Both the position numbers and the translations under genes were made by a program. Below, in pieces: positions 18,556 through 26,980 of a stretch of DNA of 64,000 nucleotides; positions within the stretch are counted from its first letter, which is position 1; each line of letters begins with the position of its first letter. Source of the stretch: Bacteroidota bacterium (GTDB lineage Bacteria; Bacteroidota; Bacteroidia; AKYH767-A; 2013-40CM-41-45); contig QQVM01000009.1 in the NCBI GenBank assembly GCA_003389385.1, positions 1-64,000 of the forward strand, in the 5' to 3' direction. The notes beneath the pieces were generated by a model, which was not told where the DNA came from, ran no database searches, and was given only the letters and a program-made list of their open reading frames with translations.

Positions 18556-19478
18556 TTAAGATTCGCAATTTATATCTCGTTTGGTGCAGCATAATCATGT
18601 TGTCAATTTTAGCATATTCCTGTACTAAAGACAGCATGCCGGAGAATCCTTATGACAGTGTAGATTATTCTGGCAATACAAACTCTCCTGCAGATCCTGA
18701 TCCCAATTCAATTGCCGGACTTCATCGCAATATCTTTTTTCCTAAATGCGCCAATCCCGGATGTCATGACGGAACATTCGAACCGGATTTTCGAACAGTG
18801 GAATCCAGTTATTACACATTAGTTTATCATCCTGTCATCAAGGTAACACTCGATTCAAATAAGATCTATTCTCACCGCGTCATTCCGAATAATACTGCTG
18901 ATTCCTGGTTAGTGGAGCGGCTCACAACACTTACAACAGAGTACATGCCCTCCAATGCGGTTCGTCTGAGCAGCAATGAGATCAACCGTGTGAAAAATTG
19001 GATCAATGCAGGATGTCCGGATATGAACGGCAATGTGGCAGTAAAACCAAATTTGCAGCCTAACATTCTGGCCTATGTCGCACTTGATTCTGCATTTAAC
19101 AGAATTGATACAATCAGAAAAGATGATTTTCCATTGAATCCCTTCCTTGTGAATGGCGGCTCAACAATGACAATTGCATTCGTGGCAACCGATACGGCTG
19201 ACGGCGATGCTGCAACAGATCCTTCACAATTCACTGTAAAGGAAATTCGTTTTTCTACAGACAAGAATAACTTCAGCGGAGCTACTGTGATTCCTGCTAC
19301 TTTATATGTTGCACAATTCAGCGCATGGTTTGTAACAGTACCGGTCAGCTGGCCTGTAGGACAAACAGTTTATTTCAGAATTTATGTGAATGATGGACAT
19401 CATACGCAGAATGCGGAGTTCCCGAGGAACGAATCGCTTGATTATTACAAGACAATTTTTGCCTTCCATGTTCAGTAG
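18552..19478 (+). CDS. lipoprotein with PSCyt1-like domain carrying a C-x4-CH heme-like motif
   Basis: A 308-residue exported protein. Signal residues 1-23 end at Cys24 (LAYSC), a relaxed lipobox. Residues about 55-157 resemble the planctomycete-type cytochrome c domain (PSCyt1): IFFPKC at 61-66, C66-ANPG-C71-H72, then a helical stretch ending TEYMPSNAVRLSSNEINRVKNWINAGC, where M133 stands at the usual axial-Met position. The heme motif has four residues between the cysteines, not two. The C-terminal half (about 170-308) is a beta-rich domain. The ATG at 18552 overlaps the DUF1501 stop, and the next gene overlaps this one by 11 bases. A redox partner role for DUF1501 is inference. Confidence 0.72.
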   Translation: MIKIRNLYLVWCSIIMLSILAYSCTKDSMPENPYDSVDYSGNTNSPADPDPNSIAGLHRNIFFPKCANPGCHDGTFEPDFRTVESSYYTLVYHPVIKVTLDSNKIYSHRVIPNNTADSWLVERLTTLTTEYMPSNAVRLSSNEINRVKNWINAGCPDMNGNVAVKPNLQPNILAYVALDSAFNRIDTIRKDDFPLNPFLVNGGSTMTIAFVATDTADGDAATDPSQFTVKEIRFSTDKNNFSGATVIPATLYVAQFSAWFVTVPVSWPVGQTVYFRIYVNDGHHTQNAEFPRNESLDYYKTIFAFHVQ

Positions 19479-19923
19479 AAGCACAAGAAATATCATCGCT
19501 TTAATCGTTTTCATTCTAATGCTGAATGGATGCAAAAAGGATGAAATTGAGTTTTCATATGTTCCGATAATAGAAGTCTTGTCAGTCTCTCCGCAAAACG
19601 CCAATGAGTATTCTGACAATGTCATCATCACATTAAGCTATGAAGATGGTGATGGCGATCTGGGTGAGAATGATGCCTCAGTAAAAAATTGCTTCGTCCG
19701 TGACAGTCGAACCGGCGTGGAGGCTTCTTTCAGAATTCAGCAACTCGCTCCTGATAATTCTGCCATACCAATTAAAGGCACAATTAATATTGATCTTGGA
19801 GGATTGGGGATTACAAACAGCAGCAATAGCCAGTCAGCTTACTTTACTGTATATGTTTACGACAGGGCCGGAAATAAAAGCAACGAATCCGAAACACAAT
19901 CCATTACAATTCGCAAACCGTAA
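19468..19923 (+). CDS. small Ig-like lipoprotein, last gene of the DUF1501 operon
   Basis: A 151-residue lipoprotein: a signal sequence (RSTRNIIALIVFILMLNGC) ends at a good lipobox LNGC (Cys22) followed by KKDE. The rest looks like one beta-sandwich domain with the acidic loop ITLSYEDGDGDLGENDAS, common in Bacteroidota surface lipoproteins of cadherin or Ig-like type, and ends YVYDRAGNKSNESETQSITI. The ATG at 19468 lies inside the end of the preceding gene (11-base overlap), so it is part of the same transcript. Function unknown. Confidence 0.7.
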   Translation: MFSRSTRNIIALIVFILMLNGCKKDEIEFSYVPIIEVLSVSPQNANEYSDNVIITLSYEDGDGDLGENDASVKNCFVRDSRTGVEASFRIQQLAPDNSAIPIKGTINIDLGGLGITNSSNSQSAYFTVYVYDRAGNKSNESETQSITIRKP

Positions 19924-20023
19924 AAACATCATTTTTATAGTTTTCGCCCCCTTTATATTCAAAAAATCGAATTTAACAATCATTCTTTAATTTAAAGCAA
20001 GAAATCTGAACCTGCTTTTTTAT

Positions 20024-20031
20024 TACTTTTG
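20024..20031 (+). promoter_or_regulatory. -7 promoter element before rseP
   Basis: TACTTTTG matches TAnnTTTG, 61 bases before the rseP ATG. No clear TTG at -33. It suggests rseP has its own promoter after the secreted-protein island. Confidence 0.4.
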
Positions 20032-20092
20032 CAGGTATAAAACCCTGAAGCATTAATTACGTTACAGGTTTCATCAAATCCCCTGAAGATAC

Positions 20093-21415
20093 ATGTCTGG
20101 ACTGGTAATGGCTGCTCAGCTGATTCTGAGCTTTGCGATTTTAATCACACTTCATGAACTTGGTCACTTTTTGGCAGCCCGAGCTTTTGGTATTCGTGTA
20201 GAAAAATTCTATTTGTTTTTTGATGCCTGGGGATTCAAGTTCTTTTCATTTAAAAGAGGCGACACAGAATATGGTGTAGGCTGGCTTCCGCTTGGAGGAT
20301 ATGTGAAGATTGCCGGAATGATTGATGAGAGCATGGACAAAGAGGCCATGAAGGAGCCACCGAAAGATTATGAGTTCAGGTCGAAGCCGGCATGGCAAAG
20401 ACTGATCGTGATGATTGCAGGAGTTACAATGAATGTAATTTTGGGCATTATCATCTACGCTTTTGTCATTTATAATTATGATAAGCAATACCTCCCAAAT
20501 TCAGCTGTTACGGATGGTATATATGCTTATTCACTCGGAGAAGAAGTCGGACTTCAGACCGGGGATAAAATTATCGCCATCAACGGAAAAAGTTTTGAGC
20601 GATTCGACATGCTGCTCAGTTCAAGAGTGGTTTTTGGTTGCAAACTTACTGTGGAAAGAAAAGGTCAGCTTGTGGATGTTACGATTCCGGATGACTTTTA
20701 TCGCAGGACACTTGAAGCAGGAAAGGGAAATTTCATTGGACCGTATCAGTCAAATTTGCAAGTGGATAGTGTGATCGCAGGGAAGCCGGCAGAAACATCC
20801 GGATTGAAAAGAGGAGACAGGATCATGGCCATCAACGGTAACAGGGTATTCTCCATGGAGAGTGCCAGAAAAATGATTAATGAAAACAGGTCAAAACCAA
20901 TTTCACTGCACGTGATGAGGGGTACCGACTCTCTCCTGATTCAGCCGGTGGTCAGCGATTCAGGAATGATCGGAATTACTTATCACAGTGATTACGGGCC
21001 GTATGCGCTTGAAAATTACACTGCAGGCAAGGCGCTTTCTTTCGGGGCTTCCGATGCATTTGAGGCAATTACTTCCAATATTAAAGGACTCAAACAAATA
21101 TTTGTCGGCAAGGAAAAAGCCAGCGAATCCCTGCAAGGTCCGATTGGAATCGCGAAAATATATGGTGGCATTTGGGACTGGAGAAGATTCTGGACAATCA
21201 CGGGACTTCTTTCCATGGTACTTGCATTCATGAATATGCTTCCGATTCCAGCCCTTGACGGTGGTCACGTGGTATTCCTGCTTTTTGAAACAATCACGCA
21301 GAAGAAACTCAGCGATAAGTTTCTTGAAAGAGCTCAGGTAGTCGGCATGATTATTCTGCTTACGCTGATGGTTTATGCAACCGGAAATGATATCTGGAAG
21401 CATATCATCAATTAG
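20093..21415 (+). CDS. rseP: RIP metalloprotease RseP (site-2 protease)
   Basis: A 440-residue intramembrane zinc protease that cleaves anti-sigma factors and leftover signal peptides within the inner membrane. The zinc motif H21-E22-L-G-H25 lies in the first transmembrane helix and is followed by FLAARAFGIRVEKFYLFF, typical of the family. One or two PDZ domains (about 150-300; GDKIIAINGKSFERF and GDRIMAINGNRVFSM) precede the third zinc-site motif, NMLPIPALDGGHVVF near residue 384. Length and topology are normal. In many genomes it follows dxr; here 9.5 kb separates them. Confidence 0.95.
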   Translation: MSGLVMAAQLILSFAILITLHELGHFLAARAFGIRVEKFYLFFDAWGFKFFSFKRGDTEYGVGWLPLGGYVKIAGMIDESMDKEAMKEPPKDYEFRSKPAWQRLIVMIAGVTMNVILGIIIYAFVIYNYDKQYLPNSAVTDGIYAYSLGEEVGLQTGDKIIAINGKSFERFDMLLSSRVVFGCKLTVERKGQLVDVTIPDDFYRRTLEAGKGNFIGPYQSNLQVDSVIAGKPAETSGLKRGDRIMAINGNRVFSMESARKMINENRSKPISLHVMRGTDSLLIQPVVSDSGMIGITYHSDYGPYALENYTAGKALSFGASDAFEAITSNIKGLKQIFVGKEKASESLQGPIGIAKIYGGIWDWRRFWTITGLLSMVLAFMNMLPIPALDGGHVVFLLFETITQKKLSDKFLERAQVVGMIILLTLMVYATGNDIWKHIIN

Positions 21416-21499
21416 CGGGAGTTCTCATGTTAAATCCGGCTGTTGATAAAAACAGGCTCCGGTTAAAAACCTTTGCATGCGACTCTCGTAAAGGATCGC

Positions 21500-22282
21500 A
21501 TGAATAAACACAGATACTTTATCCAGTCAGTTTACTTTCTCTTTATTTTCAACCTTCCGTTTTTACTTATCGCTGATCAACCAGAGGCAGCAATTGTCGA
21601 AAGAGAAACATCCATACTGATAATTCCATATAATCCAATGATGCATTTGTCCGATGCGGACAACGACATTGCACGATTTTCAGGAATGAATACAGGACAG
21701 ATAAGGGCAGAGTTAAGGAAGAGCCTGATGAAACAACTGAATTCAGACATCAGTTTTGAATATCAAACATTGGCTGCTCACCGTGATTTCGTGCAGTCAG
21801 ATAACAGTGATCTTGACCTGGTATACAAATCTCTCGCCTATGAAAGTGACACCGTTTATTCTGCAAAGAGACCTTATTCGAAAGATTCATCCATTGTTGC
21901 AATTAAGAAAAAGCTAAAGACAGAAGCTCCTAAAAAAGTTGAAAGCAAGTTTTATATCAATGTGGCTTTTTACGACCAGCAGTTGTTGCCGGATCTTGCC
22001 AGACAACATCAAGCAGACTATTTTATTTTTCTCAATGAGCTAGACATTAAAACAAACTACGACGATTGTATGGATCTCGCCATGAAGATTTACCGCCGCG
22101 AATTGAAAGTTCATTATTCAGTCTTCAACAGGAGCGGAAAGCAGGTATATGGAGATGTGGCTATTTCTCACTTCCCTTCCAATTCAAATTATGTGGATGA
22201 AATCGCCGCGCAGAATTTCCCGGAAATATCAAGACAAATTTTAAACAGCGTAAAAGTTATTCAAGGTCATGTCCTGAATTAA
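21500..22282 (+). CDS. secreted protein of unknown function
   Basis: A 260-residue protein with an N-terminal signal (NKHRYFIQSVYFLFIFNLPFLLIAD). The mature part is mixed alpha/beta, with IIPYNPMMHLSDADNDIARFSGM near residue 45, a basic linker (IKKKLKTEAPKKVESK) near 145 and ADYFIFLNELDIKTNYDDCMDLA near 180. It contains no domain I recognise. Related Bacteroidota proteins are uncharacterised. The ATG at 21500 is chosen over a TTG at 21473, because the signal peptide begins there. It is 84 bases downstream of rseP in the same direction and may share its transcript. It ends about 100 bases before the convergent T9SS gene, with no strong terminator between. Confidence 0.6.
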   Translation: MNKHRYFIQSVYFLFIFNLPFLLIADQPEAAIVERETSILIIPYNPMMHLSDADNDIARFSGMNTGQIRAELRKSLMKQLNSDISFEYQTLAAHRDFVQSDNSDLDLVYKSLAYESDTVYSAKRPYSKDSSIVAIKKKLKTEAPKKVESKFYINVAFYDQQLLPDLARQHQADYFIFLNELDIKTNYDDCMDLAMKIYRRELKVHYSVFNRSGKQVYGDVAISHFPSNSNYVDEIAAQNFPEISRQILNSVKVIQGHVLN

Positions 22283-22380
22283 TTCAAATTTTAAATTTAT
22301 AGCCTTTACTTGCAATCTTCCTGAAATCTACTGCCAGATTTTTAGCTGAGCGATTTAAGTTCAGGGCGCATTGAAATAAT

Positions 22381-25062
22381 TTACCTCTTAAGAATTTTCC
22401 TTGTAATACTCTCTTCTCCGCAGTCCACTCTGATAAAATAAGAACCAGGCTTTATGTTCGAAGGTGTGTTGTAAGACCACACTGTTCCGGAAGAGTATAC
22501 ATTTACGCTTTCAGAAGTTATCATTCTGCCGTCAATACTGAATAAGGAAATTTTCACTTCAGTTCTTTCTTCCGTGTGAATGTCAAGATTGATTCTGTCT
22601 TCAAATGGGTTTGGCCATACTGATACACTTTCTTCGGAAAGGATAGACTTTTTGATATTAATTTTCTTTGGATCAAACACTTCAAACCTTCCGTCATAAT
22701 CAGTCTGTCGCAATCGATAATATGAAATTCCCGCAAGCGGAGAATAGTCTTTGTATTCGTAGGTTTTAATCGTACTGGAGTTTCCAGCACCATTCACTCG
22801 TGTCAATGCATTGAATTCCCTTCCATCCGATGACCTTTCAATTGTGAAGTAATCGTTATTCACTTCAGTTGCTGTAGACCAGCTGATCAGCACTCCATTT
22901 CCTTCTGGTTTGACATTGAATGACATCAACTCAATTGGAAGTGCTGAGTATCCCCAGCCAAGTGCGAACTGCTGATATGGACTAATTCCTGTGCGCGCAC
23001 CTACTGGAAATGAATGGGAACCGGTACCGTCGGCATGTGTGCCTGAGAGAATCCATGGTGAACTTGGGTTTGTTCTGGATAAAATTCTTAATTCCTGTGT
23101 GGTTGTGAATCCGCTGAAACCCCTTCCTTCCAAACTGATGCTTGCAATACCTCCGCTAAGTCCGGATGAAGCAGTTATTGTCCAGTAGCCGTTTGTACCG
23201 ATTGAATTTACATTGTATGAATTAGCATCCATCACCGGAATTCCGAATGTTGTCGGGTTGTTGCTGATAAAACTCACTGTGGCAATTCCACCCGAAGATG
23301 GTTGTGATGTATAAGTTTGTGTGAGTCCGTTGTATAACACTCCACCTACAGGAAATAGTATGGGTCCTGTAACCGAAGATGAAATCCATCTGGCAAGATT
23401 TCCGTTCACCCAGCCGTTTGTCCGTGTAATGTTTCCTGTGTTTGTTACTGAACTTCCAATAGTAAGTGTATTCAATCCGGTACTTACAATTCCACTATTT
23501 AAAAATGCACCCTGAGTGACTGTGATATTGGATGAAAGTAGTAATCCCGCACTATTGTCTACTGTGAAATTTGAAATTGATGACGGTAATCCGTTGCCGG
23601 TTACCTGCGCGACGGTTCCGTCATACACATAGTTTGCCTGAGTTGAGTAGCTTCTGATTCCGCTTACTTGTATGTTCCCGCTTGCCGAGGATGCACTCAG
23701 TCCATGCGGACTTCCAATTTTAATTGTTGCACCTGCAGGTAATGTGAAGTTACCGCTTCCTGTGAAAGGAGTAGAATCAAAGTCAATCACAGACCCGGCT
23801 GCAATAATCAGGTGAATTTTTCCGCTGATGCTTCCGGTATTGGTAAAGTTTTGTGCGGAAGTTCCGTTCATATTAATTGTAGCCTGTCCGACAGTAGAAG
23901 ATGAAACTCTTAAGGATCCTCCATTAATTCGCAAATCTCCACGAATATTCACAGAAGATTGTCCCTGGCTGCTATTAGATCCGGTATATTGGTTCAAGTC
24001 AAAAGTTCCGCCGTTTAATTCGAGATTACCGTTGATACTCAATACCGGACTTCCGCTGCCATTGCCTCCACCTGAACTGGTGGCGTTGAATGTTCCAGAG
24101 TTCACAATTAAACTACCACCGATGTTAAATGAAGTATTTCCGGACTCAGTCAGATAAAATGATCCTCCATCCTGAATGAAGCTTCCTCCTATGGTAACAG
24201 CCTGGTTATTCCCTGAATTCATTAAAATGGCTCCGCTTCCGGTATTGACTATATGAAGGTTTCCTATTATAGATTGCAAAGAAGCATTCAGATTTCTAGT
24301 GCCCGTCATGGATGGTGTATTCCAGACAACGCTTCCAAAAGTCTGATTAAGATTTGATGGAGGCGAATTTGTGGTTCCTGTGATCAGACAGGTAGAGCCT
24401 GAATCCCAGTTAGCATTTGGAATTGTTCCGCTGTTGTCTGCATGCTCATAAGTGGATCCGGCATTGAAATTCCATGGGCCGGGATCAGTATCTAATGAAC
24501 CGCCTGAATTTTTAAACACACCTGAGTTGTTTACCTGAATCCTTGCTAAATTTTTAATTGTAAAGCCTCCAGCATTTTTATTTACGGTTCCATTTACAAC
24601 CATAGTTGTTGACGTTTCAAGGGTAAATTGAGATTCAATGGTCAAGGTTCCGTTCACAGTAATATCATCACCGTTTCCTTTTTTAATCTTTAATGTTCCA
24701 TTGTTATGCAGGAGTGTGCCTCCTTGTTCAATGATCAGCTGATCTACATCTTGTCCGTTTGTAGTGGTGACAGAATGGCCATTTCGAACAGTGATCACGT
24801 TGACGGAATGATCCGGAGCACTGCTGGCATTGATCCAAGAGCTTCCGTTGTATCTCTCCCACGTGGAAGCTGCGTTCCAGTTGCCGGATTTTTTAGTTCG
24901 GTAGTCATTCAGTGTTGCAGCACTGATATCAGAATTGCTATTCATGAAAAACCAAAATGTCATCAATCCTGCCAGTAAGAATCCGCAGGAAGCAGCAACT
25001 ACAATTGTTCTTCTTTGTGACACCCGTGTACGCATACGCATACGGCCTGACCTTCTTCTCAT
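22381..25062 (-). CDS. large T9SS-exported beta-helix-like surface protein
   Basis: An 893-residue secreted protein. The N-terminus is unusually Arg-rich (RRRSGRMRMRTRVSQRR) before the hydrophobic signal segment (about 19-40). Residues about 50-450 carry many short repeats of the type VNGTLTIES, INGNLELNGGTFDLN, IRGDLRINGGSLRVSS, which suggest a right-handed beta-helix or a filamentous surface fold. A region near 560-690 is followed by a fibronectin-III-like segment (ELMSFNVKPEGNGVLISWSTATEVNNDYFTIERS, about 715-795), very common before T9SS sorting domains. The C-terminus (VWPNPFEDRINLDI ... SYFIRVDCGEESITRKILKR) is a T9SS type A domain. Function unknown, possibly adhesion. Confidence 0.82.
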   Translation of the reverse strand: MRRRSGRMRMRTRVSQRRTIVVAASCGFLLAGLMTFWFFMNSNSDISAATLNDYRTKKSGNWNAASTWERYNGSSWINASSAPDHSVNVITVRNGHSVTTTNGQDVDQLIIEQGGTLLHNNGTLKIKKGNGDDITVNGTLTIESQFTLETSTTMVVNGTVNKNAGGFTIKNLARIQVNNSGVFKNSGGSLDTDPGPWNFNAGSTYEHADNSGTIPNANWDSGSTCLITGTTNSPPSNLNQTFGSVVWNTPSMTGTRNLNASLQSIIGNLHIVNTGSGAILMNSGNNQAVTIGGSFIQDGGSFYLTESGNTSFNIGGSLIVNSGTFNATSSGGGNGSGSPVLSINGNLELNGGTFDLNQYTGSNSSQGQSSVNIRGDLRINGGSLRVSSSTVGQATINMNGTSAQNFTNTGSISGKIHLIIAAGSVIDFDSTPFTGSGNFTLPAGATIKIGSPHGLSASSASGNIQVSGIRSYSTQANYVYDGTVAQVTGNGLPSSISNFTVDNSAGLLLSSNITVTQGAFLNSGIVSTGLNTLTIGSSVTNTGNITRTNGWVNGNLARWISSSVTGPILFPVGGVLYNGLTQTYTSQPSSGGIATVSFISNNPTTFGIPVMDANSYNVNSIGTNGYWTITASSGLSGGIASISLEGRGFSGFTTTQELRILSRTNPSSPWILSGTHADGTGSHSFPVGARTGISPYQQFALGWGYSALPIELMSFNVKPEGNGVLISWSTATEVNNDYFTIERSSDGREFNALTRVNGAGNSSTIKTYEYKDYSPLAGISYYRLRQTDYDGRFEVFDPKKINIKKSILSEESVSVWPNPFEDRINLDIHTEERTEVKISLFSIDGRMITSESVNVYSSGTVWSYNTPSNIKPGSYFIRVDCGEESITRKILKR

Positions 25063-25292
25063 AAGAAAATATCTTTTAAGATTCTGTAATACATGTACGT
25101 CATTGCATCATATAATTTATTGCAGATTGAAGCTTGATCTTACACTTTTACACTAAATAAATTATTGATAAACAAACAGATGTGCCTAAGCGGCCTTTTT
25201 TATCTAATCTGATTAAGAATATGCTGCCAGGATTAAATCCAGAAAAATCCAGCTGATTATATGATATGCAAAAAGGTGACCTTCAATTGTCT

Positions 25293-25300
25293 TACCTTTG
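25293..25300 (+). promoter_or_regulatory. -7 promoter element of the aldehyde dehydrogenase gene
   Basis: TACCTTTG matches TAnnTTTG and ends 14 bases before the ATG. There is no good TTG at -33. The 25063-25314 intergenic region otherwise holds only AT-rich DNA, with two TTACAC copies 8 bases apart at 25140-25153. Confidence 0.5.
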
Positions 25301-25314
25301 CAAAAAAGTAAAAG

Positions 25315-26880
25315 ATGAAAAACGGAGCCGTGCTTGAAAAAGCATTCAATATTCAGTCGGTATTAAAGACATTAGGAATTAAGCAAGTCAATAATGGCGC
25401 ATCCACCGGTGCTGTTTGGCTTGAAACTAAAGGTGAACGGATTGATTCATACTCGCCTGCAGACGGCGCTCTCATCGGCAGCATTGCACAGGCAACTACA
25501 GAGGATTACGAAGCGGTGATAAAAAAAGCTGAAGAAGCTTTCATCACCTGGAGAATGATGCCAGCACCCAAACGCGGTGAAATTGTGCGTCAGATCGGAG
25601 ACCGCCTGCGTGAATACAAAGAACCACTGGGAAAACTGGTGAGTTATGAGATGGGCAAGATATATCAGGAGGGTCTTGGTGAAGTTCAGGAGATGATCGA
25701 TATCTGTGACTTCGCAGTCGGATTGTCGAGACAGTTGCACGGCTTCACTATGCACAGCGAAAGGCCAAGGCACAGAATGTACGAGCAATATCATCCGCTG
25801 GGAATTGTCGGCGTGATTTCCGCTTTTAACTTTCCTGTAGCCGTATGGTCCTGGAACGCAATGCTGGCAATGGTTTGTGGTGATGTGGTGGTGTGGAAGC
25901 CAAGCTCGAAGGTCATGCTATGCGCCATTGCTGTGCAGAACATTGTTGCAGAAGTATTAAAAGAAAACAAAGTGCCTGAAGGTGTTCTCAATCTCCTGGC
26001 AGGAGGATCAAAATACATCGGAGATAATTTCCTTGCGGATAAAAGAGTGCCCTTGATTTCCGCTACCGGATCTACAAGAGTTGGAAAACGCGTAGGATCC
26101 ATCGTAGGTGAGCGCCTGGGAAGAAGTCTTCTTGAGCTTGGAGGAAACAATGCCATCATCATCACTGAACATGCGGATCTTGAAATGGCATTGAGAGCGG
26201 TCTTGTTCGGAGCTGTGGGTACAGCCGGACAAAGATGCACATCCACAAGACGTCTGATCATTCATGAGTCGGTATATGAATCGTTTAAAAACAAATTACT
26301 CGCAGCATACAAGCACATTCGAATCGGACATCCGCTGGATGAAAAAACACTGGTTGGTCCGTTGATCGATAAGTCGGCTGTGAATGATTACCTGAAAGCG
26401 ATAGAGAGAGTTAAAAAGGAAGACGGTAAAATTATTTATGGAGGAGATGTGCTGAGCGGTGAAGGTTATGAAAGCGGATGTTATGTGATGCCATGCATTG
26501 CAGAAGTAAATAAGAATCTGGATATCGTATGCGAGGAAACCTTTGCTCCACTGCTGTACATGATGACGTATAAAACAATGGATGAGGCCATCGAGCTTCA
26601 CAACGGTGTTCCGCAAGGGCTTTCGTCTGCTATCTTTTCGAGGAACATACTGGAGACAGAAAGATTCCTGAGTCACGAAGGAAGCGATTGCGGAATCGCG
26701 AATGTGAACATCGGAACCAGCGGCGCGGAAATAGGCGGAGCATTCGGTGGAGAGAAAGAAACCGGCGGAGGAAGAGAATCCGGAAGTGATTCATGGAAGA
26801 TTTATATGCGCAGGCAGACGAATACGATCAATTATTCCACTGAACTTCCACTTGCACAGGGAATTCAGTTTGGTTTTTGA
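25315..26880 (+). CDS. ALDH7-type aldehyde dehydrogenase (L-aminoadipate-semialdehyde/piperideine-6-carboxylate dehydrogenase)
   Basis: A 521-residue NAD(P)-dependent aldehyde dehydrogenase whose closest resemblance is to the ALDH7A1/AmaB (Pcd) subfamily, which oxidises alpha-aminoadipic semialdehyde in lysine breakdown. Family features: IGSIAQATTEDYEAVI and EVQEMIDICDFAVGLSRQL at the N-terminus, the cofactor motif FNFPVAVWSWNAMLAMVCGD, SATGSTRVGKRVG, catalytic Glu in LELGGNN and catalytic Cys in GQRCTSTRR, then EETFAPLLYMM and the subfamily end GGEKETGGGRESGSDSWK. It appears to be a single-gene transcript with its own promoter and a strong terminator. Confidence 0.9.
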   Translation: MKNGAVLEKAFNIQSVLKTLGIKQVNNGASTGAVWLETKGERIDSYSPADGALIGSIAQATTEDYEAVIKKAEEAFITWRMMPAPKRGEIVRQIGDRLREYKEPLGKLVSYEMGKIYQEGLGEVQEMIDICDFAVGLSRQLHGFTMHSERPRHRMYEQYHPLGIVGVISAFNFPVAVWSWNAMLAMVCGDVVVWKPSSKVMLCAIAVQNIVAEVLKENKVPEGVLNLLAGGSKYIGDNFLADKRVPLISATGSTRVGKRVGSIVGERLGRSLLELGGNNAIIITEHADLEMALRAVLFGAVGTAGQRCTSTRRLIIHESVYESFKNKLLAAYKHIRIGHPLDEKTLVGPLIDKSAVNDYLKAIERVKKEDGKIIYGGDVLSGEGYESGCYVMPCIAEVNKNLDIVCEETFAPLLYMMTYKTMDEAIELHNGVPQGLSSAIFSRNILETERFLSHEGSDCGIANVNIGTSGAEIGGAFGGEKETGGGRESGSDSWKIYMRRQTNTINYSTELPLAQGIQFGF

Positions 26881-26902
26881 TTAAACCGCTTGTATCAATG
26901 TT

Positions 26903-26931
26903 AAAGGCAGATGTTTCGTCTGCCTTTTTTT
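26903..26931 (+). terminator. Rho-independent terminator after the aldehyde dehydrogenase gene
   Basis: AAAGGCAGA (26903-26911) pairs with TCTGCCTTT (26919-26927) around a 7-base loop, followed by a run of T. It lies 22 bases past the stop codon. Confidence 0.88.
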
Positions 26932-26980
26932 GTTTGTACTCCGGGAATTATTACTTAATCCTAATTCCGTATATTTATCT

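Noticed and set aside
25140-25153. TTACAC pair before the T9SS gene as an operator of the CarH-like regulator
   Set aside because: Spacing (8 bases) differs from that at 59251-59266 (10 bases), and short AT-rich words are expected by chance; mentioned only as a side remark.
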